DNA from: Lotus japonicus
Lineage: Eukaryota > Streptophyta > Magnoliopsida > Fabales > Fabaceae
Assembly (NCBI RefSeq): GCF_012489685.1
Contig: NC_080043.1
Span: 16,424,223 to 16,488,222, forward strand
Direction of reading: 5' to 3'
Length of the DNA stretch: 64,000 bases
Part shown: in pieces, positions 1 to 15,000 of the stretch
Position numbering within the stretch: position 1 is the first letter of the stretch
Layout: the number at the start of each line of letters is the position of its first letter
Notes under the pieces: model-generated
What the model was told of the DNA's origin: nothing
Seen by the model: only the letters and a program-made list of their open reading frames with translations
The model's database searches: none
Program-made: the position numbers and the translations under genes

Positions 1-3000
1 AGTTCAGAAGTGGAGGTAGGAGCAACACGTTTACGAGCCAATGGTTGAGATGATAGAGCCAAATTGCTTTGTGTTTCTGTGTCACTAGAAGGCCCAGGTT
101 TGCCCCCTAGCCCTTCAGTTTCAGACATTTCTACATCACCTTGTGGCTCATCCTGTTTTACAAGTCGTGGCCTGACCAACCTCCTACCTGCCTTACGAGT
201 TTCAACAACAGATTTAGGCAATGCAAGTCTTTTCTCACTTTCCCCAGTGGCTTTAGGTGGTAAGTTGCTTGTTCCAGAGGCCGCCAAGGGTATAATGCTT
301 TGAGATTGAGCATGGACCACAGAACCTGCCATGGTATAGTTGTTCCGTTATTATCAGAAAGAATTATGAGTTTTTTTTTGTTTCAAATCCTCTGTCTACT
401 CTTACTAATTTCTATATCAATTGATTTTTTAACAATCATGACATGCACAACAATATATTAAGCAACCTGTAGCAGCTGCTGAACCATCTGTAGTTGCTGT
501 TGCATCTCCAAGATTGCCACGGCCTCCAAACTCGCTAATTACTGATTGAGCTACCTTTTCAAAATTTTCAACAGCGGACATATAAATAGCAGAGAAGTCA
601 TCGACATTGGGTCCAGAAAGAAGTTGGGCTACATCGGATCCCTAAAAAATATAACAGAAAAATATCATCAGTATAACTGAAACAGTTTTGCTTAAAAATA
701 ATTGACTAATAAATTTAAAAGCAAACAGTGTGGTTTCATAACATAACCATCACTAATATTACCGGCTGCACAATAAACATGTATTAAATCATTACCTCGG
801 GAAGATTGCCAACAACAATCTTAAGTTTTTCCACTTCATCTGATAACCGCTTCAGAGCTTCCTTATGCCTCTCAAGTTCATTAATAAACTGTTTTTTCTC
901 CTGGAAAGTAAATAAACCAATAAATGGAGTGAAGAAAATACATATAAGGATGATATAAGTGGAGCAGGAAATAAAGACACAAACTGAATGAGCTGATTGT
1001 ATCTTCTTATTAGAATTTGGGAGGCCTAACTCAACCCAAAACCTAGCTCAAGAGTTGAGGGTTGCTCTACTCTTTATGAAGGCTATCTATGCCATATCTC
1101 TAGCCAATGTGGGACTTCTAACGCTTCTCAACCATATTGGCATTAGTAAATTAGGAACAATGATGTTGAAATGTACAGCATAACAAGTGCTGAAAATTTA
1201 GAATCTCAAGATGTTAGAAATCCTAAGTTAGAACCACACACCACAAAACCTTAAGCTTAACGCAATGGGTGTGTGTGTTCTTTATATACACTTGTACACT
1301 AGCTAATCTAGGCAATGTGGGACTTCTTTGAGTCACCACTTGTTATCTCTATTACAAGAAAATCAGAAGTCCTTAATTTATCCTCTATCTGAATTACCAA
1401 TATTCATTTTCAGCCCACATCAATACCCTCTGCCATGTAGGCAGACTTAGATAAAATTACAATGAGTCCCATGGTGCATTGGGGATTAGGCTCCTTATAT
1501 CCCATGTTTTTCATTCTTCAACAAATATGGTAGCGGAGAGTCTAACTAGTATAAGAAAGAAGTAACAACAGTACAGGAAAGAAAAAGAATTAGGTGACTA
1601 GGGAAATACCTGCTCAACATTGTTGTAAGAGTCTTTTATGGCCTTTTCAGTCTTCAATCTCCTGTTTCTCTCCATATTCTTGTCTTCCCTCTCCTTCTTT
1701 ACTTCATCTCTTAGTCTTGCCACTGTTTTTTCCAGAGTCTAGCAAACAGAAAATAATAAATAAAATTAAGAGAAAGTGGATTTCCCTCCCCTCAAAATGG
1801 GAAAATAATTCCATAACCACAATTTCAAATGAACCTGTATTCTGGTGTCCATTTCCTCCTTCATTGCTTGTTCAGCAGTTGTATCACTTGTCAACCTTTT
1901 ACCTGATATGCAAATTCCATTTTCAAGAAAACATTTCACCAACAAATAGAAAAAGTGGTACTAAGTCTGACAATGGAAAAAATAGGGCAGAGGAAGGGAA
2001 TCATTGGGGGAACAAATAATTACCTTTAATTTCATCCAATTGTTTAGAAAGTTGCTGATTTTCTTTAACTAGGTCTTCCTTTTCCCTTGACAAAGCATCT
2101 ATCTTCTTCTGTAAGGATGAAAAGGGCAATGAAGGATGGAAAATGAAGCAAGTGAAATAATAAATATAAACACAAACAAAAATAAAGGAATATACAGTTA
2201 TCAACAAGGAATACTTCTCATTTTTCTAAACAAAGGCTTGGACACACCTTAAACTGAGCCAGCAATTTCCTATGCTTCTCCGTATCCTGTTTTAGGTTAG
2301 CCTGTTTAATCAACGACAAAACACAGGTTAATATTTCATAAAGAGAACTAAATATTTCACAAAACTCTTTTTTGAGATAGAGAGATATGCTAGGGACCTC
2401 AGTATGCAGAATGTCGTTAATTCTTTTCTCCCTCTCCATAAGCTCTGATCTGCAATTGGAAAGGTCTTGCTCTAGACGTGAAACAGAATCCTGCTTTTCT
2501 GAAAGAACTTTAGCAGTTTCCTCAATCTGAGCATCCCTATCTCTCAATTTATCCTGATGAGATAAAATGAGGAAGTAAATAAACTCTGGGTATAAAGAAG
2601 ATATCACACTTCAATTTATCCTAACAAGCATGCAATTGAAGATTGAGGCGTTGTAAACATCGTAAATAAGTTGTAAGAAGATTAGGGTAATCAGCTTAAA
2701 ACACTTCAACACAGCATTTGGTTAAAACCCAATGGTCTAGAGTTCGATCATCGTCGCCCCCATTCATGTGGCCCTTACCCAATAGCTTAAGCTTTAGGGT
2801 TAATTGGTTGCTTTACACATAGTTAGGATTTAGTTCCCATTTTTCGACCTATTGTAACATTTTAATTGTAAGATGACAGCTAACACATTTTAAGGGAAGT
2901 AACAATTTCAAGTATAAGAAGAAAAGGTTTATGTTAAAGACAATTGCTCAAGTCCAGACAGATGCCAGGGTGAGAGCAGACCCTGATTTAAACTACTATG

Positions 3001-6000
3001 AATAATTCCTATAAATACCTGCAAATCTCTAACAAGTTTCTTCACTCGATCATAATCCTCCACGTCAACATTTTTACACCTTTCAAGCAACTGTAGAGGA
3101 AACATCAAAAAATTAGGGAAAAGTAAAGGAGACTGAAAACAGTGTAAAATACAGTGATGAATTTTGGTTTACGTGTTTTAAAAGGCAATACCTCAGTAAC
3201 CTTGTAATTGAGATTATCTTTTTCCAATTTTAGTGTTTCAATTTCTTTATTGTGACTTTCCAGCAAAATTTCTCTTTCCCTTAGAAGATTCTCTAGATTC
3301 TCTGTCTCAACTCTTGCTTTCTGTGCTACTTCACGCAATTTCTACATAACAAATCAAGAAATTAGGTTTATTAGTAACAAGAAAACAATACAAATTGTAA
3401 CAGATTCTAACCAAACTAAAAAAATCATTAACATGAAGTTTATGTTAAAAGTCAATGCAGTTCAGTTGATGAATATGCAAGAAATTGTCCGTAAAGAAGG
3501 CCATGAAGAGATGGACAAAGTTACAAAATAAACTAAGCAGCATGAATTATTTTTATGATTATTTTACAGTGAAATAACAACGAAAAAAGGAAAACCATAA
3601 CGAAATAGGTAATCAAAATATCTATATACCTGACACTCCTCAAAATTGTACTTATTTTCTTCCCTGAGCTGCACATTACTCTCGCGAAGCAAGTTTATTT
3701 CCCTGAGCTGCAACAATTTTAAGAAATAAGTCATTATTTAATTGACCTCATCAGGAATAGATCAACTCATGTTATAAAAACCAACATCATAATGTAGGTT
3801 CAACAACCTGAAGCTGCAATGATTTGAACTCTTCTTCAGAAAACAAAAATGATCTTGATTTTGCACGCTCAGCTTCTAGAGATGCATGCGCAGACTCTGA
3901 TGCCTTCAAAGCACTCTCAAGCTACAGAAAGCCAATAGGTAACCGATTTTAAATCAGCAGAGAAAGAGACTGGCACTGAACAAACAATTACTATAAAGAT
4001 CGGAAGAGAATAGGAAACAAATCAGATTACAGACATTTATTTCACATATAAGTTTATAGAAAAATAACAGTTCACAAAATTTTACTTGAGATTGTAATCG
4101 CAATTTTTCCTGCTTTAACAACGAAACTTCTGTTACTGCCTGTGAACGAAGAAAAACAGTATCAGCTAACCATGGGATGAACATACATATAGAAGAAAGA
4201 GAGAATATAAGTAAGACAAAGGTGATTTACAATTTCTTTTGAACGTCGGAGATAACTAATAACATTTTGAAGGCCAGCATCACTAAATGTATCTGCACTG
4301 CTACTTCCAGATGAAATTCCAGCTGCATTACGCTCCTTCTCAGCCCATTGAATATGCAAAGCCTCAAGTTGGCTATGTAGTATTTTATTCTGAAGAATGT
4401 TCACAATTCAAACAAATAAAATGGTTACAACTAATATGGTACACTTACAAGACATAAAGAACAATCACAACTAACATGCTAGATGACATATGGAGTTCCA
4501 ATTAGGGTGCATAAAAAATCCTCACTACACAATTACAGATCATCAATGGGGCCCTCACCAGGGCAAATGGAGAAAATACTTAATACCTAGTTCACCAAAA
4601 ACATGTGATTGAACAAATGGAAAATTAGAATTAAGATGGAGAGACGAAACTAATACGGAAGCTGGGGGATAGCTTAAAAATGACTCTTCCATAATAGTAA
4701 AAGGGAAACAAATTAACATATATCAAATCATTTCAACCAAAGAAATTTAAAACAATATCTCTGGCAGACTGGCAGTTCCATAACAAATTGTGAAGCATTC
4801 ATTCAATTTATATTATTTTAAATATATATGCTAACAAAGTAGCTGTCTAGATTCCGAAATTCTAAATGGCACAATCATACAATTTTCTGGGGAAAAAAAT
4901 CCATCTGAACTGAAACATAAAAAATAGTCATGTAGGCTATAGCTAATGACCTGTTCATTGATTTCATCATATTTCTTCTCAGCATCATTCTTGGACCTCT
5001 CAAGACCTGCCTTCTCCTCTTCCCACTTGGCCTTTAATTCCCTCTGTCAAAGACAATATTACCATGTTGTGAATTATATGTTAAACATCAAAGAAAGCAA
5101 TTAAAATAACAAGCATTACGACAAAACATTTGAAATAACTAAAAAAAATATACATAACAAGTCAAAGGAGGTAAAATAGCTCAGTTAAAGCTGGAAGAAA
5201 AAAAAAAGCCATATGTCCTCAAGTAATAATAAATTAAAAATCTTGCGGAATTGGCACTCTCAGAAGGCCAGTATGGTTAGGACTTTAGATTTCAATACTC
5301 ATTAACCCCAAGACAATTACACCCCTCCAGTTTTATTCCAAAGGCCTAGTATGGAACAGGATGGGCCAGCCCAAGTTTGATCTTTTCCGTGTTCAAAATA
5401 TTTAAAAGATTAACTCTCCCTATAACTAATTCTCCCTCTCTTCCTGAAATATTCTTCTGACCACATACTTTTCTCTACATCCTCTAGTTAACAAAAGAGA
5501 ACTGGATTCTAGTAGTGATATAATCATCACAATTGTTGTTTTCTTTTCCCTTTTAAATAAGGAAGGAGAGCAGATAAATAATAAGGACTTCCAAATATTG
5601 ATGTTTTCTTTTCCCTTTTTCAAACAAAAGTTATCGTACATTGTTTGACAAGCAACCAAGCAAGATGGTTGGAAAGATCATAAACCTGAAAAGCTAGTTG
5701 GAGTGTTGCCTAACTAAGGAAGAAGAGACGTGGTAGAATGAATCATAAGATTTCTTGACAAACATACACAGAAATAACTAAAACATCTGTAAACCCACAA
5801 AAAACATACGGAAGATATAAACCAGAAGAAAACAATGATACCAAAACAATAAACAGAAAATTAAAATTGAAATGAATAGGAATATACATTTTCAATTTTC
5901 TGAGCATCAGCTAATGTACGTAGTTTAGATGCCTCCTCCTGCAGCAAAGCTAGCGCTTCCGATGTTTTTGTCAACTCCTGAATTGTTTCAGATTGGAGAA

Positions 6001-9000
6001 TAACCTGAGAAATAAGAAACATCTAAGATTAGAAATAATAAAAAGAAAGCAAAATCAGCCAAATGATTCAATATGTTATCTGCAGATGTTTTCATATAGG
6101 ATGCTTTAAAGTCTAGCATTGACTAGATAGCCAAGCAACATCAGCAGACAATGCAAGATTCATGCTAAAATCTATTCAAACAAACTAAATTTACTTTGTA
6201 AAGAATGATGTTTTAACCTGTCTTTCGTAATTGGTTTGAGCAGCACGCCATTTCTGGTGCTCCTTGTCCAGCTGTTCTTTTAAATCAGAGATCTGAAGTT
6301 CCATTGCTGAAATTTGAGAACTGCATGCATAAAATGTAAGTGCATCAAACAAAACAAGCAGTAAACTTAACAGTGCAGCACAAAGATACAACATACCATC
6401 TGTTTAAGATTTCTTCTTTGAGATTTGAGATTTCAGCCAGCGCAGATGTAAGAGCCTCTTCTTTTCCTGCAGTTGCAGATGCCACTTCTTCAAATTTCAA
6501 ACTTGATTCATTTTCGAGCTCTGAAACCTTCTCTCTAAGTGCATGAACTTCAAGTTCTAGTGCCTTTTTTGCATTGTCAACCTACATGTGTTAAAGAAGA
6601 AGACGAACAAAATATATTTAGTACAATAACAAATGGAATCAGAGAATAGCTTTAAAGATTCAACTATGCTAGAATACCTCTATCTTGTAATTATCATGAG
6701 CAATTTCTATCTGTTTCATTGCATCTTCATTCACCTCAGCAATGCTCTTATACTTCAATATAAAAATGAAAACAAACAGTTAGTTTAATTACATAATAAG
6801 TATAAAAAGAGAAAATAAAATAAGAACCTGCAGCATATGAGCTTTGTTAGCTTGCGCCTCCTCTTTAAGTTTTTCAATCTCCTCCTTTGCGGTTTGCAAC
6901 TCAGCAACAACCTAGACCAAGTTACAGAAAAAAATGTCAAGAACAAGCATAGCATGAACACACCAATGCACTGCATAGTAACTTGAACATAAAACAGGAA
7001 ACACGGATTCGGGTGCCCATGCATATATTGTAGGAATGAGTTCACTCATTTGAGCTTCCCTATAATATATTTTCTATATTTAAATTTACTTCATCTTAGG
7101 AAAATTCACGCTCCTCCAGGACATGATCGGGAATGATTTCAGCACAATAAAATTTTACAAATAAAAAACCACTGTGCCATACAGTTCAATAACCAAAATC
7201 ATCTCCCACTAGCTGGCTATGTAAGTTAAAATATACCATTGTGCTCAGTATAAAAACTAAATTGCAAAGAAACCATTTAGATCTACATTCTTTTTTTATG
7301 GATTTGCATTGCATCATTGAAGATATACATTGGTTTGTATCCTTCATCTACTTCGTGAAGATTTTTTTTACTAGTAGTAATAGTCATATAATAATAATAG
7401 TATCTACTATTTAAGAATAAAACCACTAAGAAAGTCTTTTCATTGACCTACAATGCTTATTTGACAGAATACTGTGCACTTAAATAATGTCAACATGTTG
7501 GTTAATTTCAACACTTTTGCTAAATTAATAACCATATAAATAGCAGCAAAGGTGAAATTAAGATATAAAATGCACACCCACCTCATCACTGGATAAAGTG
7601 GAAGGTCCACTCACACCATCGACTTCGACAAGCTACATTCAGTAATACAAGAACTTAGAATCAACAGAAAAGTTATGACTGCAGGGAAGCAAATATGTAG
7701 AACAAACCTCCACTCAAACTTCAAGATAATAGTGTAAACCATATACTCAAACTGGACTATATAATGGCTGCTAATCTTACTCTTCCTAACATTTCTGCAG
7801 TTAAATAATAGCACATGACATGGATCTTTCGGGAACCAACATGTGACCAAAAGCAGTGGCAAGTGGATACCAGTGTTGTAAAATTAATATCCAGTCTCCA
7901 TTAAACATCGTATAATCGGTGATTATAGAGCACACAAATGTAGGGGGGTGATGAAAAGTGTCAGGGATGCTATATTGTAACAGAATTTAGTAGTTAGTTA
8001 TAGCTAGTTTAGTTAGTTAGAAACAAAAACAACCTGCTTAGCTATGCAATGACAGTTGAAACTTTGTAACCACCATCTATGCCATTTTGTATAAATCTAT
8101 GCCATGTATTGAGAATTATTTAGAAATAAAAATTCAGAGAATGGAACCTCTTTATCACAAAATTCTCTCCCTTACTGTTTCATTTAACCACTAAACGACA
8201 TATAATTCTCTCTTTTTCTTCACCCATCGAGTCGAGCAATGATCCAATTGGAGAGGCAAGCTGGTCTAGAATTAGCTCTATGATATCCCGAAAGAAAGGC
8301 AAGAGGTTTTCTTTCAATTTCTCTGCAGTGCTCGATTTTGAATATTCTTCATTCATATAGAATTATCGTACATTGTTTGTAATGCTATGTTTGTTTCTAG
8401 TCAAAATGGAAGGAATGAGGTGGAATAAGGAATCTCCTGTGGTTTGGATGAGGGGAAAATAAGGGGGGGAAAGGAAGAACTTGTGTGGGTCTCACACACG
8501 AGAGTTCTCTCAAACTTGCATGGAAAAAAAACTAAAGTGTGAGATGATGGAATTATGAAATTACAATAGTGCCCTTAGTGGTAGGATACCTTTTATTAAT
8601 AAAATCATTTAAAAATATGTGCTTAAATAAATAAATAAAATATAATATAACAATAATTTTTAAATTAAATAAACAAAGATAATTATTTAGAAATATTTAT
8701 ATAGAGAAGGGTAAAATGGGAATTATATATTAGACCTGCTTTTATTTACCTCACTTTTCCTTTCATTCTCTCTTCTTTTCCTCTAAATCCAAACAACTTA
8801 AAAATAACATCATTTTCCTTTTGTATTCTTTCCTCTTATATTCTTTATCTCATTCATTCCTCTCAATTTCACCTCCACAAAGCATAAAACTTCATAATGT
8901 CTGCGTACATTTGAAATCGAAAATGATAAAGTAGAAAATGTACACATTGAAGTAAATCCAAAGACTAATGATTCTAGATAGTCAACCATCACCACCACAC

Positions 9001-12000
9001 TACAGTAATAATAACAATAGTACAATAACAATATTCAAAAAACAAACCTTTTCATTTGAGGGACCCATTTTTCTTTGAAGGCTGGAAAGCTTTACCTGTA
9101 CATAGACGCAGATTTAGTCTTTACAACGGTAACAGTTATGCACATGATAATGGTACAGATTAGTTGTCACTTGTTACTGATTCTTTCAATTTACTCCTAG
9201 GTCTTACATCTTATATTTTGCATCACATAAGTATCGTATTAATGAATTTAATATGGTAGAGATTTTAGAGAAGTTTATATACTGATTATTTACAAAATTA
9301 TTTTTGTAAGCATTGTATTTTGTACATCTTGACATCTTGTACCAGCTACCTCCAGGCAAAATATATGTTGATTGTATAGGGTCTATGTAGTTATAATCCA
9401 GCACTGATTATGGAGATACGGCCAAGATACCAATGTCCACCTCTTACATGAACATCCATGGCCCTCTCCATCAATACGACAACAAGAATGCATACATACA
9501 TACATAGGAAATTAGAAGAAGTTTCTATGTAACAACCTTCAGGTTTCATTTCCAGTTGCATATCTAATTATACAGCTGAGTAACCCAATTAGTCGCACAA
9601 TTTACCAAAATTTTCATAACTTTATAGTAATAAGGCATACAGAAGAAGAATGCAACTTAGAACAAATACCTCTGCAACAGAAGCTCTAGATTCAGCAGAT
9701 GCAACTGCGCTCAATGCATTAGCTAACTCTTTATGTGTATCCTCAACCTGTCTCATATAATTTTTCATGGCCTGCTCCCGGTCTAGTGTGAGTCTCTGCA
9801 CATTTTCACGCTCGTCCTGTAACTCTTTCTTGGCCTCAGCCCATTCCCTCTGAAAAGTAAGAATTTAAGAGAGCCATAAGAAATCATTAACAAAAACTAA
9901 AAAACTAACCCTACAAAACACAAATACGACAGAAGACATGAATATGATACGACATGTAGACAGGGATACAACCAAAAAATATTGACTATAGATACAACAT
10001 GGTATAGTACAATAAAATATTGCAAAAATTTAATATAGAACACAAATCTTAAATTTAAAGGAGAATCAATAATTTAGACCAAAAAAATGAGAATCAATAG
10101 TTCAACAATAGCATGAATCATTTGATATAATAACATGCTAAAACTTATAAAATTATTGTGGGATTTTTAATCTGTTTCAGAGCAAAAGTTCAAAAACAGA
10201 AGTAAACTAATACCACATAAAATTAAAACCTAGAATATCTAAATGTCCCTGATGCGCCAGACACAAAGATGTGTCACCCAACAAGGTTGCACCAAAAGAC
10301 AGGCAACAGTTTTCAATTATTCAAGCTTACTTTTTTCTGAAAGTGTATTAAAGCTTCCTTGCATGAACTTTTTTAAGAAAAAATATTCTCCAGTTAATAG
10401 TAAGTAATCATAAGGAAAAAAGAAAACACACCTCCAATTTCTTTATATATTCTTCTTGTTTTACCTTCTCAGCAGCTCTTGCTTCCTAAAATATTCAAAT
10501 CAAATAAAATTTTCATACAGAAAGAAGTAAAGAAACATGAAAGTAGCCACACATTGATGATAAATTGGTAATAAATTACCTCTCGAACTTCCTCGGCACT
10601 CTGTATGGTACTCAAACTAGCCTGCAATGTTAAGCAATAAGAATATGCAAAATATGTGCAATATAAAAAATAAAGTAACAGAATCCTAACCTGCAAGCTC
10701 TGCACCCTTTCAGATAAACTGCGAACCTCATCAGAAGCTCTCTTTTCAGCATTTGATATGACTTCCTTTTCATGCTTTAAAATTGACAACTGAAATAACA
10801 GAAATGAGCGAGTTCAAACAAAAAAAAAGGAACATCTAGATCAAAAGTTCATGAAATATGAAAATGAAACAGATCTATCTTTAAATTGAATAAAATATCA
10901 ACCTCCATAGAAAGTTTCCGAGTCAACTCCTCAGCAGCATTAAGGGAATCAGAGCTTTCACGCAACTTGCGTTGGTAGTCAACAATTAGCTGGGAAAACT
11001 CTACATTTCTTGCTAGGATTCCTTTTGCTTCAGCTTTCTAAAATGCCATCAAAATCCACAAATTAGTATACTACAGACAGGCAAGGACAAAGCATTACAG
11101 ACAAGTAATTGCCTGGTGTTCAATTTCCTTCATGGAGCTATCAAGCCTCTCTCTAGCGAAATTTGCTTCAAGCAATATCTTGTCACGTTCTGTTCGTAAG
11201 ACAATAATCTCACTCCTGGAGTTAGACAAAATCCACAAATTAGTATAATACAGACAGGCAAGGACAAAGCATGTTAGATCTTATTGAAGGGTGCAGAGCT
11301 TTTACGATTCACTCAATAGATTTTACAATTCAGAATCTCTCTCTCTCTCTAACCCTATTCGACTTTCTATTATCTACAGCTCAAACCAAAATAAAGCTTC
11401 TTGAGAGTTCTTACGATCGAATTTAATTTGCTTCTCCTTTAATACCTAAAAGATATCAATTCCCCACAACCACCATATGGGGTAGGAGCATGTAAACAAA
11501 ATATAGTAGGCGGTTTTAAATACAACTAGTTACTAACATAGCAAGTTGTTAAAAGTACCTAGAGTTCTGTTAAAGAGGAAACAGTTTCTCTCTCACTTTT
11601 GTTAAGATCTCCATTGATTTATTTTCAATTCATGATTTCGAACATGAAACCAGAGCACTCATCAAATCCTAAGGATCCTAAGCCATAACTTCCAATAACT
11701 CCTTTCACAACTCCAACAACTTTAGCTCAGCTGAGGACAGAGATAGTGGTTGATCCTACGAAAGAGGCTACGGTTGGGCCTTAAGACAGAGATAGTGGTT
11801 CATCCTACGAGAGAGGCTGAATATATTGAAGTTTCTGAAGCAACCAGGGAGGTCGTTTGGAACATAAAACTCATACTAAACATAGAGTAATTCCAAGCGT
11901 TACGGACCCAGGACCTCTATTTTGATAACAACAGAACCATAGCACACGATAAAGAGGAAATTAAAAGATATGCAGAATACAGAAAAATAATATTATCGTT

Positions 12001-15000
12001 GACCCGCTATAAAAACTCATGCCAAGTAGAAGCATGACGTGCATCAAAGGTCTTTAGAGTTTAGACGTAAGAGTTAGTTAGATCGGCTCTACTACAAGTG
12101 GGAGATAGTCAGTGTATGCATATGCCCCAAAAGGCAATTGTATATTGACTGTATTAGTATTCATTGGTATCATTTTTCTTTTTAAATTTAATACACGAGG
12201 CATTTCATTTGTTGTGTTATTAAAGTTAATAAAGCTATTAGAATACCATTTTTTTCCGTGGGTATAAAGTAGGTGAGTTGATAGTACAATATTAATGGCT
12301 AATTAAGAATGCTACTTTTAAACATCCCTAATCAAGTATTATCATGAATCAGGATAGTAGTAATACGTTGAAGAAGTTAGCAACTTACCTAGACTTTGCT
12401 AAATCATCCTCAAGGGATCTTACACGCTCAGCAGCTTTTTCCAGGGATTTCTTTGCAATTTCCTACAACAATGAAAACAATAGCATACAATTCATGTAAT
12501 AACTAATAACAAAATCTTTTTGGAGAGTTGGATCTTCATATGATATGAGGTCAAAAAAAAGAATTATAGAAGAATAAACTAAACCAACCTAATACAATTG
12601 ACACAAATCTATGTTCTTAATAATATTGTTGAAAATGCTGAAATGTTTAACTGAATTTCATTGATTGTAAAATTGAATAGTACAATTGATAATCTCTCTA
12701 TTTATAGAGAGCTAACAAGCTTGCATAAGAAGCTAACTAATTCTGTTATGCCAGCTCAGCTTGACAGCTAAGCTTAACAACTAACTCTGTTATACTAACA
12801 ACTAATCTTGACAGCTAGGATAACTAACTTATCAGTTACTTATCAGAAACTATATAGTATACTCTAATAGGCCCCCTCAAACTCAAGGTGGGTGAGAAAT
12901 AACTTTCTCAACCACATGGAGTTTGGTACAAAGATGAGCAAAGCGAGTTGGAGCAAGGGCCTTGGTAAAAATATCAGCTAACTGATCTTCTGAAGGAACA
13001 TGATGCACAAAGAGGGACTTGTTAAGAACTTTCTCTCGCACAAAGAAAATGTCAAGTTCCATGTGCTTGGTGCGGGTGTGAAGAACTGGGTTGTGAGTCA
13101 AGGCTACAGCACCCATATTATCACAGAAAACTCTTGGAGGAGTAAAGGGAACTTTAAGTTCTTGAAGAAGAGATTGTATCCACAATAGTTCAGCAGAGGT
13201 ATTTGCCAAGCTCCTGTATTCTGCCTCTGTACTAGACCTAGCAACCAAGGTCTGCTTCTTAGAACTCCAAGACACGAGATTAGGGCCAAAAAACACACAG
13301 GACCCTGAAGTGGACCTTCTATCATCAGGATCTGAACCCCAATCTGCATCACAAAATGCCAGCAATGGTACAGGAGAAGTCAAGGAGCAGGGTTTCAGAT
13401 GTAAGCCATGATGAATAGTACCCTTTAGGTACCTAAGTATGCGCTTGACAGCCTTCCAATGGTCCTCCAAAGGCTGGCTGAGAAATTGACAAACTTTATT
13501 TACTGCAAAGCTAATTTCTGGCCTGGTTAGAGTAGCATATTGCAAGGCCCCTACAATGGACCTATATAGAGTAGGATCAGCAAAGTAATCAGACCCATAC
13601 TTGCTTAACTTTGCACCACCAATCATGGGAGTAGAGATCCCCTTAGCTTCACCCATATCAGCCCTCTCAAGTAGATCATGAATGTACTTTGTTTGAGTCA
13701 AGAGTAAGGATCTATCCTGCAAATGATGGACTTGAACACCAAGAAAATAATCAAGTTTGCCCAACTGCTTTAAAGAAAATTCTGAATTCAGATTCTGAAC
13801 TATCTTCTGAACAAAAGGCAAGGAATTTCCAGTAATGATGATATCATCTACATAAACAAGAATGTAGATGCAGCTGCCCTTTGTATGGAATGTGAACAAA
13901 GAGGGATCACATTTACTAGGACTGAAACCATACTTGATCAAGGCTGCTTTCAGCCTTTCAAACCAAGCTCTAGGAGCCTGTTTTAGTCCATAGAGGGCTT
14001 TATTTAGTTTGCAAACTAGGGACTTGTCTGAATGTAGAAAACCAGAGGGTTGAGTCATGTAGACTTCCTCTTGGAGTGCACCATTGAGGAATGCATTGTT
14101 CACATCAAGCTGGTGGATGTGCCACTGCTTGGTAATAGCCAAAGAGAGAATTATTCTTATTGTAACAGGTTTGACTACTGGAGAAAAGGTCTCTGAGTAG
14201 TCAAAACCTTTAACTTGGTGGTAGCCCTTGGCCACAAGTCTGGCCTTATACCTATTTATAGAGCCATCAGCATTTTCCTTGACTCTAAAAACCCATTTAC
14301 AGCCAATAGGTTGTCTGTCCTTGGGAAGGGGGACCAAAGTCCAGGTGTTGTTGGCCATCAATGCATCGAATTCTGCCTGCATGGCAGCCTGCCATTTGGG
14401 GTCCTTGAGAGCCTGCTTGGCTGTTGTAGGTTCTGCTTGAGTTAGTAGCAATGTAGGAAATAATCTAGGCATCACAATGCCAGATTTAGACCTTGTCTGC
14501 ATGGGATGAGCATTCCCAGCTGGTTGAGGTGCAGAACCTAATGGTTGCACAGGTGGAACAGATTGAGAGTGCCCTGAAGAAGCCTGAGAAACCAGGGGAG
14601 ACTGGACAGGACTCTGCTGTTCTGAAGTTGAATGCTGAGGAGATGCACTAACAGAAGTAGTAGGTACTGTTGTAGTGAGCTGAGTGGGGATAACAGTAGG
14701 TCCAGCAGGCACAATTGGTATAGCAGAAGTGATACCTGGTGCAGAAGAACTTGGAGGAGGAGAAGCCTTGTCAGAATAAGGGAACGTAAATTCATCAAAC
14801 ACCACATCTCTGGACACATAAATTGATAAGAACCTTGGGAGAACCACACCACAAAAGCTAGTTGTTGTAGTTGGAGAGCCCAAGGCCTTATAAACCCCAC
14901 ATTAGAATCGCATACTTCCAATGTGGGACTCAAGTCCCATACCTTGCAATGGGGTCCTAACATCCCACCACGCTCCGCAGCCCCGGCGCCCACGCGGGCT

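Noticed and set aside
1594..2019. 141-codon plus-strand ORF
   Set aside because: It is antisense to NUA exons 44-45 and their introns, and has no recognisable protein features.
13840..13870. Plant pararetrovirus origin for the RT domain
   Set aside because: The order protease-integrase-RT-RNase H, copia-type motifs and flanking LTRs with TSD identify a Ty1/copia element.
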